DNA of 64,000 nucleotides from the NCBI GenBank assembly GCA_001931905.2, contig MSJI02000626.1, positions 1 to 64,000 on the forward strand, written 5' to 3'. This document shows, piece after piece, positions 40,114 to 52,806 of the stretch. Each line of letters begins with the position of its first letter. Position 1 is the first letter of the stretch. Both the position numbers and the translations under genes were made by a program. This stretch comes from Cladosporium sp. IMV 00045. Lineage: Eukaryota > Ascomycota > Dothideomycetes > Cladosporiales > Cladosporiaceae. The notes below the pieces were generated by a model that ran no database searches, was not told the origin of the DNA, and worked only from the letters and a program-made list of their open reading frames with translations.

Positions 40114-41728
40114 CGTGGCCTGTACGCGGAGCGAGACAGAAGAGCTCCACGAATTCGACTTGACAGGCAGGATAACAGTATCTGAGCACTGCTTTCTTTA
40201 GTACTCCTGCTTGACTTTCCCGACCTCGACTTCAACCCTTTCACCCGCTCTCGATCAATTCGGAAACCGGGATCCTTTGAACTTTAGCACCCTTCCCGAA
40301 AGTCAGCCGCATCAGGAGCGAAATCATTAGTTTGCGATCGACTGAAATATCGGCCGAGTCAGCAGAGGGACCAGTCATGCATATAGGCTAGGAACATTCT
40401 AACAAGCGAGACAGCCTTCATAGGCTGAACTTGCGTCGACAAGAGTTCATCGGTCGCCATTAGGGCATTCACAGAGTTCTTCTCGTTCATCTTAGTGCCC
40501 CCGGGCGCCAAGAATGTGTCAAATAAAGAGTTGAACTTATGTAGCGATGATGCAGATGGCTTAAGATTTGACCCTTGAAAGAGCAGAGATCAGAGCATAC
40601 GGTTTGCATGTGCCGAAGGTTTGAATTCTTGTGGCTGTGGCGGGGAGTCTCTGACAGTCGCCAAAAGCTTGATAGCTGTTCGCAAAGCATATTGGCATTT
40701 TACAAAGACTTTGCAGATTGTCTTACCTTCCAAAGCAAACTTTTCGCAGCCCTCGCAGATCCAAGATTTGACATTGGGCCTGCACCCGTATGTATACACA
40801 GCAACGATGGCAAACACAACGGTCTTCGCCTAAATTCCTCGGCGAGTGTTGTCGCCGTTGGGAGAATCGTCGTGCGGAATTGTGCCCTAGATTGACGGGA
40901 CAGTTCATGTTGGGTTGAATCAGTCTTCAGATTGAAGCTAGGTCATAACAGGCTAGAGCGCAGGCTCGTCACACACGCAACCACGACTAGTTTGCGGACA
41001 CGCAAGGCTGTTCCGAATGCTTGGAGCAACGCGGCTCCGCCAATCTCAACACCGCAGACGCCCACCACCATAGCCACTCCAGTTTCTCTCCTCCACGATC
41101 CACACGGGCCTGATGTGCCGAAAGGGCCGGCAAAACCTCGATCATTTGCCAAACGAGCCCTCCCCGACTATTGAAAAGGTGAGGGCGGGAGGATTCTATC
41201 CATCTCGCACCGCTGAACTCTATGGTGGAGTTTCATCACCCCTACCGCGAGTTCGCCTGCCGTGAAGGGCTCGCAAAGGCAAACGCAGCCGCGGTGATCG
41301 TCCAGAACACATGATGTGCAGAACGCCTTGACGGACCACGCACTCTAAAAGGAAACAAGGGCGCCAGCCCTGACGGCCCTCCTCCTAGGACTGGGGCATC
41401 TTGACCGTCAAACCCGCCAGCATGGAATATACGGAACTTAAGCTCCTCAAGATATCAGTCGCGTAGCTGTGGATTAATGAAACTTGCTACCGAGAAACTT
41501 GTTAGCGAGAATCCCCTCGGAGCCTCTTGGCAGTCTTCAGCGAGATCCTTCGATTGAGGCTCCACGGCCGCATTTCACCCGGTCGTCTATTACTGCGCCG
41601 AATAACTCTATCCTTTCGAAACACTCCCTCTCCCGCGCATGCCACGTTGTTCACGCCGTGTTTAGTCACTTCTTTCCACTTGATCGTTTGATCGACACAC
41701 CTCCTTGCCTTGAGGAGATCTTGTCAAC
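40114..41728. other. Large intergenic region, no supported gene
   Basis: Divergent interval of 1.6 kb between the SAT4-type gene and the carboxylesterase. Open frames are short, overlap on both strands and show no family signature. The right end (41600-41728) is a pyrimidine-rich leader for the esterase. Confidence 0.5.
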
Positions 41729-43436
41729 ATGCCTTCGTTCATGCAGCAGCTCCTTCTGGCGGCTCTCCCGACCTTGGCATTGGCCGCCTCAAACCCGTCC
41801 GTGGAGGCCAGCAATGGAGTCTACCAAGGCGTGAGCAACGAGCACTACAAGCAGGAGTTCTTCCTCGGAATCCCTTACGCCCAGCCTCCTACTGGAGACC
41901 TTCGCTTTGCCTCGCCTAAGGCTCTTACGGAGAAGTTCGATGAACCTCGCGACGCCACTCAGTACGGGAATGCATGCATTGGATATGGCTCAGACACCGA
42001 GAACCTGGACGCACCTCTCTCCGAGGACTGCCTTACCTTGAACATCGTTCGCCCGGCGGGTACTCAGCCCGGTGATGACCTTCCTGTGGGCATCTGGGTC
42101 CACGGCGGAGTAAGTTTCCGAAACAAACATCTCTGAGCACGATACTAACCATTCGTAATAGAGCTACAAGATGGGTAGCTCCAGGGATGTCAGGTATAAC
42201 CTTACCAACACCGTGGAGCAGTCCGTCCAGGAGGGCAATCCTATCATTGCCGTGTCTATCAACTACCGCGTGTCGTACTGGGGTTTCCTTTTCAGCGAGG
42301 AGATGGCGGAGGAAGGCTCTAGTAACATGGCTTTCAAGGACCAACGTATGGCTTTCCAGTGGATTCACGACAACGTGGCCGCATTCGGTGGCAGCGCCAG
42401 CAAGGTCACCGTCTGGGGCGAGTCCGCCGGTGCTCGCTCTCTCGGAATGCAGCTTATCGCATACGACGGCAAGCACGATGACCTCTTCCAGCGCGGAGTC
42501 TTCGAGAGCGGTAGCCCCGTCGCTCGCTTCTTCAAGGCCGACGACTGGCAGGAATACTTCGAGGCGCTCCTCGAGGCAACAGACTGCGACGGTGCTTGTG
42601 ACCCCCTTGCATGCCTGCGTGAACTGCCGTGGGAAACTCTCAACAACATCTTCAACGGCACCACTCCCTTGAACGTCACCTCTCCCGAACTGAGTGCCGT
42701 CATCGACGGTGACTTTATCACTGGCCCTCCCGTTCAGCTCTTGCGCGAAGGCAAGTTCGCTCACGTCCCGCTTCTGATGGGCAACAACTTCGACGAGGGC
42801 ACCGCCTATGGCAAGCACGGCATCAACACCACTGAGCAATTCGAGGACTATCTCAAGACTCTCGACATTGACGAAGCCACGATCTCTAACATCACCTCCA
42901 TCTACCCCGATGACCCCGCCGTTGGCATTCCTGCCTCTCTCGATGGCCGCCCCACTGGATCCTCGCTCGCTGAGTACGGTGCTCAGTGGAAGAGGTCTGC
43001 TGCCTTTGCCGGAGACTACCAGCAGCACGCCGGCCGAAGACTTCTCGCTGAGACATACACCAACGCCGACATTCCCGTCTACTCCTACAGGTGGAACGTT
43101 TATGTTGCTGGCCTTCCACCAATCCTCGGCGCGACTCATTTCCAGGAGGTTGTCTTCGTTTTCAACAACACTGAGGGTGTCGGATACCCCACCAACCCCT
43201 TCGAGGGCAAGCCCGAGAGCTACAAGGAGCTGGCCGACCTGATGAGCCGCATGTGGGTAACTTTCATGGCCAAGGGCGACCCTAACCTTGATGACGCCAC
43301 CACCTGGCCCAAGTACACGCTCCCGCAGCCTGAGAACCTCGTTTTTGACGCCAACAAGACCGGTCTTTCTTACGTTGAGAAGGATGACTACAGGCAGGAG
43401 GGCATCCAATTCATCCTTGATGATGTCTTCGCTTAA
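41729..43436 (+). CDS. Secreted type-B carboxylesterase/lipase
   Basis: Two exons (41729-42109, 42162-43436; intron 42110-42161 with GATACTAAC branch) give 551 aa. Signal peptide MPSFMQQLLLAALPTLALAA. The alpha/beta-hydrolase blocks are FFLGIPYAQPPTGDLRF, SEDCLTLNIVRP, the oxyanion hole HGG split by the intron, and the nucleophile in VTVWGESAGARSLGMQL (Ser about 214). The acid Glu probably lies in MGNNFDEGTAYG and the His in ILGATHFQEVVFVF. It should hydrolyse carboxylic or lipid esters outside the cell. Several NxS/T sites fit secretion. Strong codon bias leaves a 474-codon open frame on the opposite strand (42033-43457), which is a shadow. Confidence 0.93.
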
Positions 43437-44061
43437 TTGAACAGGCAAGCAAGCCATTTCACATAATCACTAGCTAGATATACACGACCATAGATTGTAC
43501 AATAAGCCAATACAAAAGTTAATTGTGTACACATTCATGCCGTAGTCTTCTCACAATGAGCAGCACATCCTTCGGGTGAGGCGTGTGATCGTCTCGTTCA
43601 CTGCCAACACCGGCTTCACGAGTGAACGTCAGACTTCCTCTATACGGTCGATCACGACAACGCCGTCATGCAAGATTACATGGCAAGCCTGAAGAAACAA
43701 TATATAGAAGGCCAAGTTCTGATGGTGAGCAAAAGCGGTGAGCTGCAGTAGAAGCTACTGTTGCCGTCCGATCTCACATGCGACGCTGCAGAAGACTTTG
43801 CCAGTATTCTGGTACGCGACGTATCAGATAAGTGACACTTCTTCTATGTGATCACCGTTGAATTGCGCAAGGACGTTGAAGTCGACGAGTCGTTTCTTCC
43901 AAGTGATGATGTGTCCAGTCGTTATCGATAGCGGGGCCGCAGATCCCCGAGAAGCCTAGACCCCTTTTTTGGTAACACCTATCGCTTCACGCACTAAATC
44001 CAACCACCACCACACCACCTTCATCCTTCAATACTCACCGGCCAGCCCGTCAGCAGTCAAG
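43437..44061. other. Intergenic, no supported gene
   Basis: 3' flank of the esterase and promoter/leader of the sphingolipid methyltransferase; the last 70 bp are C/A-rich (CCACCACCACACCACC near 44004), typical of leaders of well-expressed fungal genes. Confidence 0.5.
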
Positions 44062-45762
44062 ATGGGTGTCGACGCAGATCTTGCGAAGGACATCAACTTC
44101 ATCCAGACGCCCGCCGCAAAGCCTTCTTCTTTCGACCAGCAGGATTGCGGTGTTCCCACAACCAACGTATGTCTAACTTGATATTTAAGCTCACCGCCTG
44201 TATTTTGCGAGCTGATCTGACATTCACTTCAATAGTCGCCGGCCATCAAGAATGCACCTCTCCCTGCTGAAGCCCCCGGCTTCAACACCTTCAACAACTG
44301 GATTCTTCTGACTGTCCTCATTGGTGTGCCATGGTTCGTGGGCCGCCTTGTTGGTGGCGGCTGGAAGACTAAGGTCTTCTTCGGCATTATCTTGCTCTTC
44401 CCTATTTTGATTGTCATCTGGACCATTACTTCCACCTACAGCCCGCGTGTTTCCGACAAGGCCAAACTTCCCAACAGGCCCATTGAGTCTTACATCGACT
44501 TCAAGACTGATGAGCTGAAACGCGACTACTATGGCAGGAAGAAGGTTCCCCTCCAGGACTTCTCCGAGATGTACATCAATGGCGAGGCCGATGTCAACGG
44601 CGACTTGCTCGACGTTCTGGAGTACCGTCACGACTGGTCTCACTTCGCCCTCACCTGGTCTTTCATGAAGTTCCTTCTTGGTACCTTTGCCCGCGATGTT
44701 CTGATGCACACTAGAGAGCAGGACATGGAGCAAATCCGTCCGAACTACGACAGCGGTAACGACCACTACGCTTACTTCCTTGGCCCTCGCATGATTTACA
44801 CCAGCGGTTTGATTTCTGACACTACCCGTGAGGAGACTCTTGAGGAACTGCAGGACAACAAGATGGCCGCCGTCTGTGAGAAGATTGACTTGAAGGAGGG
44901 TGAGAAGATGCTCGACATCGGCTGTGGCTGGGGTACCCTCGCCAAGTTTGCCTCTCTCAACTACGGCGCCAAGGTCACCGGTGTCACCATTGCCGAGAAG
45001 GGAGCTGCTTACGCTACTGACGCCCTCCGCTCCGCCGGCGTCACCGAGGACCAGAGCAACATCTTGTGCATGGACTACCGCGACATCCCTGAGCAGAAGT
45101 TCAACAAGATCACCCAGCTTGAGATGGGCGAGCACGTCGGTGTCAAGAAGCTCACCGGTTTCTTCCGCCAGTGCTACGACATGCTCGAGGACGACGGCGC
45201 TATGTACGTTCAGCTTTCTGGTCTCCGCCAGGCTTGGCAGTACGAGGACTTCATCTGGGGCATCTACCTGAACAAATACATCTTCCGTGGCGCTGACGCC
45301 TCCACCCCGCTTTGGAACTACATTCGCTCTCTCGAGAGGGCTGGCTTCGAGATCAAGAAGTGAGTCCCAATTACACGCAATTGTACCGAGTCGCCACTGA
45401 CATTCAACAGCGTTGACACCGTTGGTGTTCATTACTCTGCTACTCTCTGGAGATGGTACCGTAACTGGGTCGGCAACGCCGACACCATCAAGGCTAAGTA
45501 TGGCCAGCGCTGGTTCAGAGTAAGCTCCACTGTCCCACCGCACTAGACATCTTCATCTCCTAACAGTCTCAATCAGATCTGGGAGCTCTTCCTCGCATGG
45601 TCCGTCATCGCCTCCCGCCAGGGCAGCGCCACCTGTTTCCAGATGGTCGTCGTCAAGAACCTCAACTCCACCCACCGCATTGATGGCGTCGCTTCGCAAT
45701 TCGGCCTCTCTGGCGCCATCGCCAAGGCCAGAGCCGCTGGCAGGGGTGTTCTCCCCAACTAG
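44062..45762 (+). CDS. Sphingolipid C9-methyltransferase
   Basis: Four exons (44062-44166, 44236-45359, 45411-45519, 45577-45762) give 507 aa. It adds the C9 methyl branch to the sphingoid base of fungal glucosylceramide using S-adenosylmethionine. Two hydrophobic segments near the N-terminus (about 54-105: NNWILLTVLIGVPWFVGRLV, KVFFGIILLFPILIVIWTI) anchor it in the ER. The cyclopropane-fatty-acid-synthase-like domain has the SAM site MLDIGCGWGTLAKFA (about 258-272), followed by VTGVTIAEKGAAYA and QLEMGEHVGVKKLTGFFRQC. IYTSGLISDTTREETLEELQ is also diagnostic. The product affects membrane properties, growth and recognition by plant defensins in other fungi. Strong codon bias; the opposite strand is open over 439 codons (44224-45543) as a shadow. 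Confidence 0.95.
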
Positions 45763-46513
45763 GTGCAATGCACCAGTCATGTTCAGCTCTCCGCGTACTT
45801 ACAGGCTTAGTCTTGTGCGTAGAGCTTTGAAGTCAGCGTCTGGCCACCGCTGGCTGGTAAATGGTGGCCTCGAAAAGCATTTCAATATAGAGCAGCTGGC
45901 TCGAAAAGTTCGCGTTTGCATTTGTTGACACTTGCATCGCTTGCCATGTTTTGTCTATGACCGATCGATAGATGTCAATGCATGAAGATAGCTTTAAGTA
46001 GCTGACGAGATACATAAACGTATGACTTGTTTGCAAATTTAGTCCGGGTCGGTGACATGCTACATGGAGGATCTCCAGCTTCGAGGGTTGTGACATGGTA
46101 GTCAGCTGCATTGTTACAGGTGCTAGCTTCCCTAAGTCGTTCATGATGTTGGTTAGTTGCTTCCTTGGGAGAGGACACGGGTACGTGCTCAGCAGAGCAG
46201 CTTGAAACTTCCCCTTCGCCGGCTCCATGTAAGCGAGCCTCGGGTCCCAGCGATATCGGCCTCGCAATGAAACTCTACTTACATTGGAGGCACTCGGACG
46301 TCCATCCAGATATTACTTCTCGTATTTAAGCTCTGGCTCTGTAATGAAGTGAATGCTTGGCTTATCAGATTTTTCTTGATCTGATAATTTTATCATTTCA
46401 TCCGTATCGCCCTACCATTCTAGTCTGATATTGGCTTGTCAATGTCCGATCGTGTTTTTAGATGCTTGTGATTCTCAATTGATTATCGCTGGCTGAGCTC
46501 TCCCAAAACAGCG
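45763..46513. other. Promoter region of the siderophore transporter
   Basis: No coding region supported. It includes two perfect iron-type GATA sites (listed separately), reverse CCAAT boxes at 46283-46287 and 46430-46434, and a further TCTGATA at 46424. Confidence 0.55.
46362..46387. promoter_or_regulatory. Inverted pair of iron-regulatory GATA sites (SreA/SRE type)
   Basis: TTATCAGAT at 46362-46370 and ATCTGATAA at 46379-46387 are exact reverse complements, separated by 8 bp. Both match ATCWGATAA, the extended site of fungal iron-sensing GATA repressors (SreA, SRE, URBS1, Fep1 group). They lie 127-152 bp upstream of the ATG of a siderophore transporter gene, the class of gene those factors repress when iron is plentiful. 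Binding here is inferred. Confidence 0.75.
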
Positions 46514-48443
46514 ATGGAGTCGCGCGCGGCAGCAACTATGCGCGAAGATTCCACTTCCCACGGAAAGACGATCGCTGGTGTTCGAGGAGAGGCTACAGAG
46601 GCGAGCGATACTCTTAGCAATGATAATGACAGAAGTCATCCGGAAGATGATGTATCGCCAGGCGTCGCACGCATCGCTGCTATCAGCCATAACATGACCC
46701 GAGCAGACCGCATCGGGGTCTTCATTGGAGTGTTCCTGATCGCTTATGCGTACGGTCTGGACGGTACTATTCGATCGATATATCAAGTATCACAGCAATT
46801 GTCTTTCGATTCTCTTAACATCAAAGCTGACTCTTCCAGACAACAGCCCTAGCCGACTTCGACAACCACTCCCTGATTTCAACCATCAACGTCGTCCGCA
46901 CCGTCATCGCAGCCGCAGCGCAACCCACAGCAGCAAAAATAGCAGACGTCTTCGGCCGCCTAGAACTCGTCTACGTCTCGGTCGCTTTCTACGTGGTTGG
47001 AACCATCATTGAAACTTTCTCGCACACCGTCAGCGCTTTCTGCGCGGGAGCGGTCATCTACCAGATCGGCCTCACCATCATCACCTTCTTGGTCGAAGTC
47101 ATAGTGGCGGACATCAGCTCGTTGAGATCGCGCTTGCTTTGGTCGTATATTGCTGCTACGCCTTTTATTATCAATACTTGGGTGAGCGGCAACATTGCCC
47201 AGAGCGTGCTTGATACCACGACTTGGAGGTGGGGAGTGGGCATGTGGGCAATCATTTACCCGGTCCTGTCGATGCCGCTTGTGATTTCCTTGCTGGTGGC
47301 TGCTCGCCGTGCAAGGAAGAGGGGCGATTTGGATGGTTTGAAGCTGGCAAACCATCGGCGTGGGTTTAGACTGGGATGTCTCGACTTATTCTGGAGACTT
47401 GGTGAGCCAAGACCCTTCCTGTACGAAAGTTTGACGCTGTGCTAACAGGCCATCGACCAGATGTCATCGGCGTCGTGCTCATCATCGCAATTCTCGCTCT
47501 GATCCTCGTCCCATTCACACTCGCCGGCGGACAAAGCCAGACCTGGCGTAACGCGCGCATCATCGCACCGCTGGTCATAGGACTCTGCCTGATCCCAGTA
47601 TTCATCACGTGGGAACGTCGAGGAGCACCACACCCGCTCATGCCATTCCACCTGCTGAAAGACCGCGCCATCTGGGGATCGCTCGGAGTGGCCTGGATGT
47701 TGAATTTCATCTGGTACATGCAAGGCGACTACCTGTACACCGTCCTCGTCGTCGGCTTCGACGAGACTGTGAACTCTGCGACTCGGATTGCTTCGCTGTA
47801 TAGTTTTGTGTCCGTCATCACCGGCGTGGCTCTGGCGCTTGTCATACGCTGGGGCGTTCCGTACCTGAAGCCCTTCGTCGTTTTCGGCACGCTGATATTC
47901 ATGGTCGCTTTTGGCATTCTGATCGAATTCCGCGGTGGAACTGGTCATAGCAGCTACGCCGGGATCGTGGCAGGGCAATGCGTGCTTGGTTTCGCCGGCG
48001 GTCTCTTCCCCTATCCCACGCAAGTTCTCATCCAGGCTGCTACAAAGCACGAACATCTGGCGTTGGTGACTGGTCTCTACCTCGCATTCTACAGCGTCGG
48101 TTCAGCTTTTGGCAACACCGTTTCAGGCGCCATCTGGACGCAGACTTTACCTAGAAAGCTGAACACCGGTTTAGCTGCGGTCACCAACAATGCCACAGTC
48201 GCGATTGCTGCGTACGAAGATCCGTTCACGTTTGTTGCAGAATATCCGGTGGGAACTCCGGAACGCGCAGTCGTTATCGATGCATATCGCAGCACGCAAC
48301 GGCTTCTCTGTGTGTGCGGTATTTGCCTCTGCACGCTGCTTGTCACGTTTGCGATGGTGCTGCGCAACCCGCGGTTGGGCAAGGAGCAGAGCCTGCCAGA
48401 TGCCGAAGTTAATGAGCGTGCAGATACTGGGTCGAGCAGGTAG
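46514..48443 (+). CDS. Siderophore iron transporter (MFS, SIT family)
   Basis: Three exons (46514-46786, 46840-47401, 47449-48443) give 609 aa. An 85-residue polar N-terminus leads into 14 probable transmembrane helices. Diagnostic blocks are [54 protein letters not shown] and [20 protein letters not shown], as in Arn/Sit/Mir transporters. These import ferric siderophore complexes with protons at the plasma membrane or in endocytic vesicles. The promoter carries two perfect iron-GATA sites, which supports the call and predicts repression by iron. No siderophore-synthesis gene is adjacent, so uptake of its own or of foreign siderophores is equally possible. Confidence 0.92.
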
Positions 48444-48803
48444 CCTCGGGTTGGTAAGGTGCGATGAGTTAAATCGAATGCGAGTAGCCTACTTGTTCAG
48501 TAAGGCTTGGAATTGGACGCTTGAATACATTCGTGGAAGTCACCTTTATAGGTCTGCTCCAAGAGATAGCTGTGTGATGCGCCTCACAGGAATCCAGATT
48601 GTGCCGTTGGAGTATGGAAATGATGCCATGGTGCACAGTTGTGCTAAAGCGTTGTGAAAAAGTGCAATGATGATTAGATAAAGCAAAAAGACTCGTGACT
48701 GCATATGACCATATGATTAACCGACTGTTCGGCCGTTTAAGTGGCACCTTGCCATCTTACGCCAGCTCAAAACCAGAGAAGGGGCGGAATAAATGGCAAA
48801 CGC
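48444..48803. other. Intergenic between convergent genes
   Basis: Downstream region shared by the siderophore transporter and the Lon protease gene, which end towards each other. No gene seen. Confidence 0.5.
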
Positions 48804-51644
48804 TCACAAGCGACTCTCAAGTCCACTCCAACTTCTCTGACCAGGCCAGGTAGCATCAGGCCAAACCAGGGCTAAAGCCTCCCAGATGTGTCCGACGTGA
48901 ACAATTTCCAGACCCTCTTTGACCTCGTCAGGAAGATCCTTTGCATCCTTGCGGTTCTGCTGCGGCAGAAGGACCTTCTTACAGCCTGCTCTCAGCGCAC
49001 CGATCAGCTTCTCCTGAATTCCGCCAACAGGCATGACCTTTCCGCGAAGGGACACTTCGCCTGTCATGGCGAGCGTCGGTGGTACAGGCTTGCCGCTGAA
49101 AAGGGAGATGAGGGCGACGGTGTGCGCGAGACCCGCGCTGGGGCCATCCTTGGGGATCGCACCGGAAGGACAGTGGACGTGGATGGAGCGGGATTTCATG
49201 ATGTCTTCATTCGGGTCGTGGGTGAGAGCCAGCTCGTAAGCGTGAGATTTGACCCATGTGAGTGCGACCTCGACACTCTCCTTAAGCACATCGCCGAGTT
49301 TGCCGGTGAGTTGCACGCGGCCGGAGCCGGGCATGTCGGCCATTTCGATGAAGAGGATGCTACCCTGTGCGCCAGTGCTGTATGCGACGAGGCCGGTGAC
49401 GACACCTGGGGCGAGGGAGTGGGCGGCAAGCTCTTCTTCGAAACGCTCAACGCCGAGGATATCTTCGAGATCTTCGAGACTGACGGCTGATGAGTAGGCG
49501 GGAAGTGTGTTCGTGTCGCGTGCTTCGGCAAATTGAACGGCTTTGGCACGGCACACGCTGCCGATCTCGCGTTCGAGGTTACGGACGCCAGATTCTCGGG
49601 TGTATGAGGTGATGACCTTGTCAACCACAGGATCGGTAAGTTCGACGTTCTCGGGTTTCAGGCCGTTAGTGGTAATTTGCTTGGGAATGAGGTGACGCAT
49701 GGCGATATGGCGCTTCTCGAGGGTCGTATAGCCTGAGAGCTGGATTGTCTCCATGCGGTCCAAGAGGGGCGGGGGAATGGTGTCCAGTGAGTTTGCGGTG
49801 GCAATGAAGAGAACCTTGCTCAGATCTATGGGTATGTTGACGTAGTGGTCAACGAAGGAGTGATTTTGCTCGGGATCGAGGACCTCGAGCATGGCGGCAG
49901 ATGGATCGCCGTGGTTCGAAGCAGCTCCTACCTTGTCGATCTCGTCTAGCAGGAAGACCGGGTTAGAAACACCGACCTTCTTCAGACCATTGACGATCAA
50001 ACCGGGCATGGCAGCGACATAAGTGCGACGGTGGCCTCTAATCTCAGCCTCGTCACGAACACCGCCCAAAGACAGGCGGTGGAACTGCCGACCAAGCGCA
50101 GTGGCAACTGATTTCGCCAAGGAGGTCTTTCCGGTACCAGGTGGGCCCACCAACAACAAAATCGGGGACTTGTCCACGAGCTTCTTGTGTTGCAGCAGCT
50201 TGATCTCCTGAGGAGTCTGCTCTCTTGGTTGCTCGACCTTCTCAACCTCCTTGCTCGAAGGAGCGTCCTCGCCATCGCTAGCTTCAGACGACTCGAGCTG
50301 TTCCTCCTTTTTCGGCTGCGAGGCTTCCGCGATAGCTTTAATCTGGTTCTCCAGATCCATGTTGACGGCCTGCTTGAGCTTCAGTACAGCAAGGTATTCG
50401 AGCAGTCTCTTCTTGATCTTCTCCAGTCCATAATGGTCGTCATCAAGCTGGCTCTTTGCTCTAGACAGTGTAGCGCCATCCAGGTTGTCTTCGGTCATCT
50501 TCGACCATGGGATCTCAGTCAGATTCTCTAGGTAATTCCTAATGACTTGGTGTTCGGCTTGTTGCGGATTCATCTTCGCGAAGCGCTTAAGCTCACGATC
50601 AGCGACCTTCTGTGCCTCGGGGGTGAGTTTGGCATCGTCAAGTTTCTTCTTCAACTCGTCCGCCTCGTTTGGCTCGTCCTCTTGCCCTCCGTTGCCACCA
50701 AACCCAGCAGGGAGGCCATTGTTACGATTACCAGGCGTCTGTCCGCCACCGAGTGCGCGGAACCTCGGATCTCTCCGGAGTTTGTTCAGAGTCTCGGGAT
50801 CGACACCGCCAGCTTGTGGTAGGTTAGTGGAAGCGATAGACATGATCCGGCTGTTGCCCTGTATGCTGCCAATTTGACGTTGAAGTATCTCGATGGCTCT
50901 TTCCAGTCTCTCCTGCACGGGTAACGCAGCCAAGATCCGTAGCTTGTCCTCATGTGTGCATTCAATGATGTTCGTCATGAAGTCTGCGAGCACACCGGCG
51001 TCCTGTAGGTCTTTCCGCACGATGTAGAGCTCCAGGCGTCGCGCCAGAATGGGCGACAGCGACATGCTTGGTCCTCTTGGTAGTAGAGCCGACAAACGTA
51101 CGAGTGCGATCAGTTCGCGGGACAGCTGCTTGAGCTGAGCGAACATCTCGACAATATCCACATTGCTCTCCGATACCGCCTCATCCTCATGCAATACAAC
51201 CTGCGCTTCGAAGTATGGGCGTTCCTTCACCATCTTTCCAATCTTGAAACGACTGACACCCTCAACCATCAAGTTCAACTCTCCAGGTCTCTTGCCTTGA
51301 ACCCCAGTGACCCTCGCCATTGTACCATACATGAACAGATCCGGTTTCCTGGCGAGGCCCGGGTCTGTCTGACCGGCGGCAGTTCTGTTGTCCTTAGCAT
51401 CGCCATTCTCGATGAGCTGCTTGCCATCGGGGCTGAGGTATGGGCTGTTGAGCGGCACGCAGCCTACTGTAACGCTATTTGATTCCGGGCGGGGAGTCGA
51501 GGCCTTGCTGTAAATATGAGCTAGGATAGCCGCCACATCGGCCCTGTTCTGCAATGGAATCCGAGCAACAACACCGGGCAGTAGCACGGTTGAGTGAGGC
51601 AATGGAACGAGAGGGAGGGTACGTGCGGTGGATGGCTTGGCCAT
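48804..51644 (-). CDS. Lon protease, peroxisomal type
   Basis: Single exon, 946 aa. The N-terminal substrate-binding domain begins with [20 protein letters not shown], without a mitochondrial presequence. The AAA+ module has Walker [16 protein letters not shown] (about 500), Walker [12 protein letters not shown] and the conserved [20 protein letters not shown]. The protease domain holds the catalytic Ser (about 838) in [17 protein letters not shown] and a downstream Lys region ([20 protein letters not shown]). The C-terminus is SRL, a type 1 peroxisomal targeting signal. Peroxisomal Lon degrades damaged matrix proteins and helps peroxisome maintenance and methyl-ester or fatty-acid growth. 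A charged linker rich in Glu, Lys and Ser (about 435-480) precedes the ATPase. Confidence 0.95.
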   Translation of the reverse strand: MAKPSTARTLPLVPLPHSTVLLPGVVARIPLQNRADVAAILAHIYSKASTPRPESNSVTVGCVPLNSPYLSPDGKQLIENGDAKDNRTAAGQTDPGLARKPDLFMYGTMARVTGVQGKRPGELNLMVEGVSRFKIGKMVKERPYFEAQVVLHEDEAVSESNVDIVEMFAQLKQLSRELIALVRLSALLPRGPSMSLSPILARRLELYIVRKDLQDAGVLADFMTNIIECTHEDKLRILAALPVQERLERAIEILQRQIGSIQGNSRIMSIASTNLPQAGGVDPETLNKLRRDPRFRALGGGQTPGNRNNGLPAGFGGNGGQEDEPNEADELKKKLDDAKLTPEAQKVADRELKRFAKMNPQQAEHQVIRNYLENLTEIPWSKMTEDNLDGATLSRAKSQLDDDHYGLEKIKKRLLEYLAVLKLKQAVNMDLENQIKAIAEASQPKKEEQLESSEASDGEDAPSSKEVEKVEQPREQTPQEIKLLQHKKLVDKSPILLLVGPPGTGKTSLAKSVATALGRQFHRLSLGGVRDEAEIRGHRRTYVAAMPGLIVNGLKKVGVSNPVFLLDEIDKVGAASNHGDPSAAMLEVLDPEQNHSFVDHYVNIPIDLSKVLFIATANSLDTIPPPLLDRMETIQLSGYTTLEKRHIAMRHLIPKQITTNGLKPENVELTDPVVDKVITSYTRESGVRNLEREIGSVCRAKAVQFAEARDTNTLPAYSSAVSLEDLEDILGVERFEEELAAHSLAPGVVTGLVAYSTGAQGSILFIEMADMPGSGRVQLTGKLGDVLKESVEVALTWVKSHAYELALTHDPNEDIMKSRSIHVHCPSGAIPKDGPSAGLAHTVALISLFSGKPVPPTLAMTGEVSLRGKVMPVGGIQEKLIGALRAGCKKVLLPQQNRKDAKDLPDEVKEGLEIVHVGHIWEALALVWPDATWPGQRSWSGLESRL

Positions 51645-52719
51645 GATGATGGAGTATTAGGCCTGATGGAGAGGAAAGGAGAGAAGGAGATCAATGATCA
51701 GAAGGAGGGAAATGGCATACTCACTACTTATGACGGGATATGGGGATGGAGATGCGGAGGGGAGCACGTGAGATGGGCCGGCGCCACCGTGTCGAGGCTG
51801 ATCGCCGAGGTACAGTCCAAGATAGGCCACTCTTTGCGGAAGTGAACTGCGGAGGAGTGGACATGCGTTCCTTGCGATAGCGGCGAAGGATCTTGCATCT
51901 AATCAATCTCTTGGCGGTGAATGCTGGACCGCGGCATTTACTGTCAATGTAAACTGTTCGATTGCACTCGTTTGTCTGGAAACGTTCGACTGACATTTCA
52001 CAGAATTCGGACCATATGCCCTCAAAAACCCCATTGATGTTCATCGAAAGCTATACTCTCGGCGAGGTCGGGCTATCTGGAATGGAGCTATCCCTGCAAG
52101 CATCGAAGGGGGCCAATACCACCGAGGCGTCAGCAACATAACTTGGCTACTGTATGGTCTGGTGGCTTTCATGGTCGCCATCAAGTGACACATCATTCCA
52201 GTAGTGCCTCGCCTGAGCCAGGACACGTCACCTTATCTTTCCGGCATCATCACGAGATGTCGTCGGCTATGGACATGTGTTACCGTGAATCTTCCGTACA
52301 CACTCGCTACATTGATACCGTTGAGCCAGGCTGCAGTGTATCGGACTGCGTGTACTCGAACCTGAGCGGAGTACCTCCTAGCATCAGAGCCACTTGGGTG
52401 GACATGGCATGGCTCCCTTCGACCATGCGACTAGCTCAGCTGTAGAAGCTTGCGTGGGTATACTGTACATCCCTCAGCATTGCTGATGCGTCAAACATTC
52501 GGCCACACTAGTGCAAAAACACTCGTTTCTCCGACGAAAACCTCCAAACCTGGGTTGGGCGGAGGACCATGTATGATCTACACGCCAAAAAAAATCCACT
52601 TGTTTGCTGGGCTGACATGTTTCATGAAACCTACGCTGCAAAAACAAAAGAATCAGGACGATGCTGGTTAGCCAGCACCGGAAGACTTGGATAGTAGTAA
52701 GAGAAGTCATTTCTGAGAT
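51645..52719. other. Intergenic, no supported gene
   Basis: Promoter of the Lon gene and spacer to the tRNA-Asp gene. No protein family or RNA structure was recognised. Confidence 0.5.
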
Positions 52720-52806
52720 CTCCCCAACAGGGAATCGAACCCTGGTCTCCCGCGGCTTGTCATGGTGAGTGACAAGCGGAAATCATAGCCACTAGACCAT
52801 TGAGGA
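52720..52806 (-). tRNA. tRNA-Asp(GTC) with 15-nt intron
   Basis: Read on the minus strand: acceptor TCCTCAA/TTGGGGA fully paired (with one T-G), D-arm GTCT/TGAT, anticodon stem TCCGC/GCGGG, loop TTGTCA-C with anticodon GTC, T-arm CAGGG/CCCTG around TTCGATT, discriminator G as in eukaryotic tRNA-Asp. A box TGGTCTAGTGG and B box GGTTCGATTCC match consensus. The 15-nt intron (52755-52769) lies between positions 37 and 38 and contains TGACAAG, complementary to the CTTGTCA of the anticodon region, as expected for splicing of pre-tRNA. Confidence 0.93.

Noticed and set aside
42033..43457. 474-codon open frame antisense to the carboxylesterase
   Set aside because: Codon-bias shadow of exon 2; no recognisable protein features.
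44224..45543. 439-codon open frame antisense to the sphingolipid methyltransferase
   Set aside because: Codon-bias shadow; the sense gene is unmistakable.
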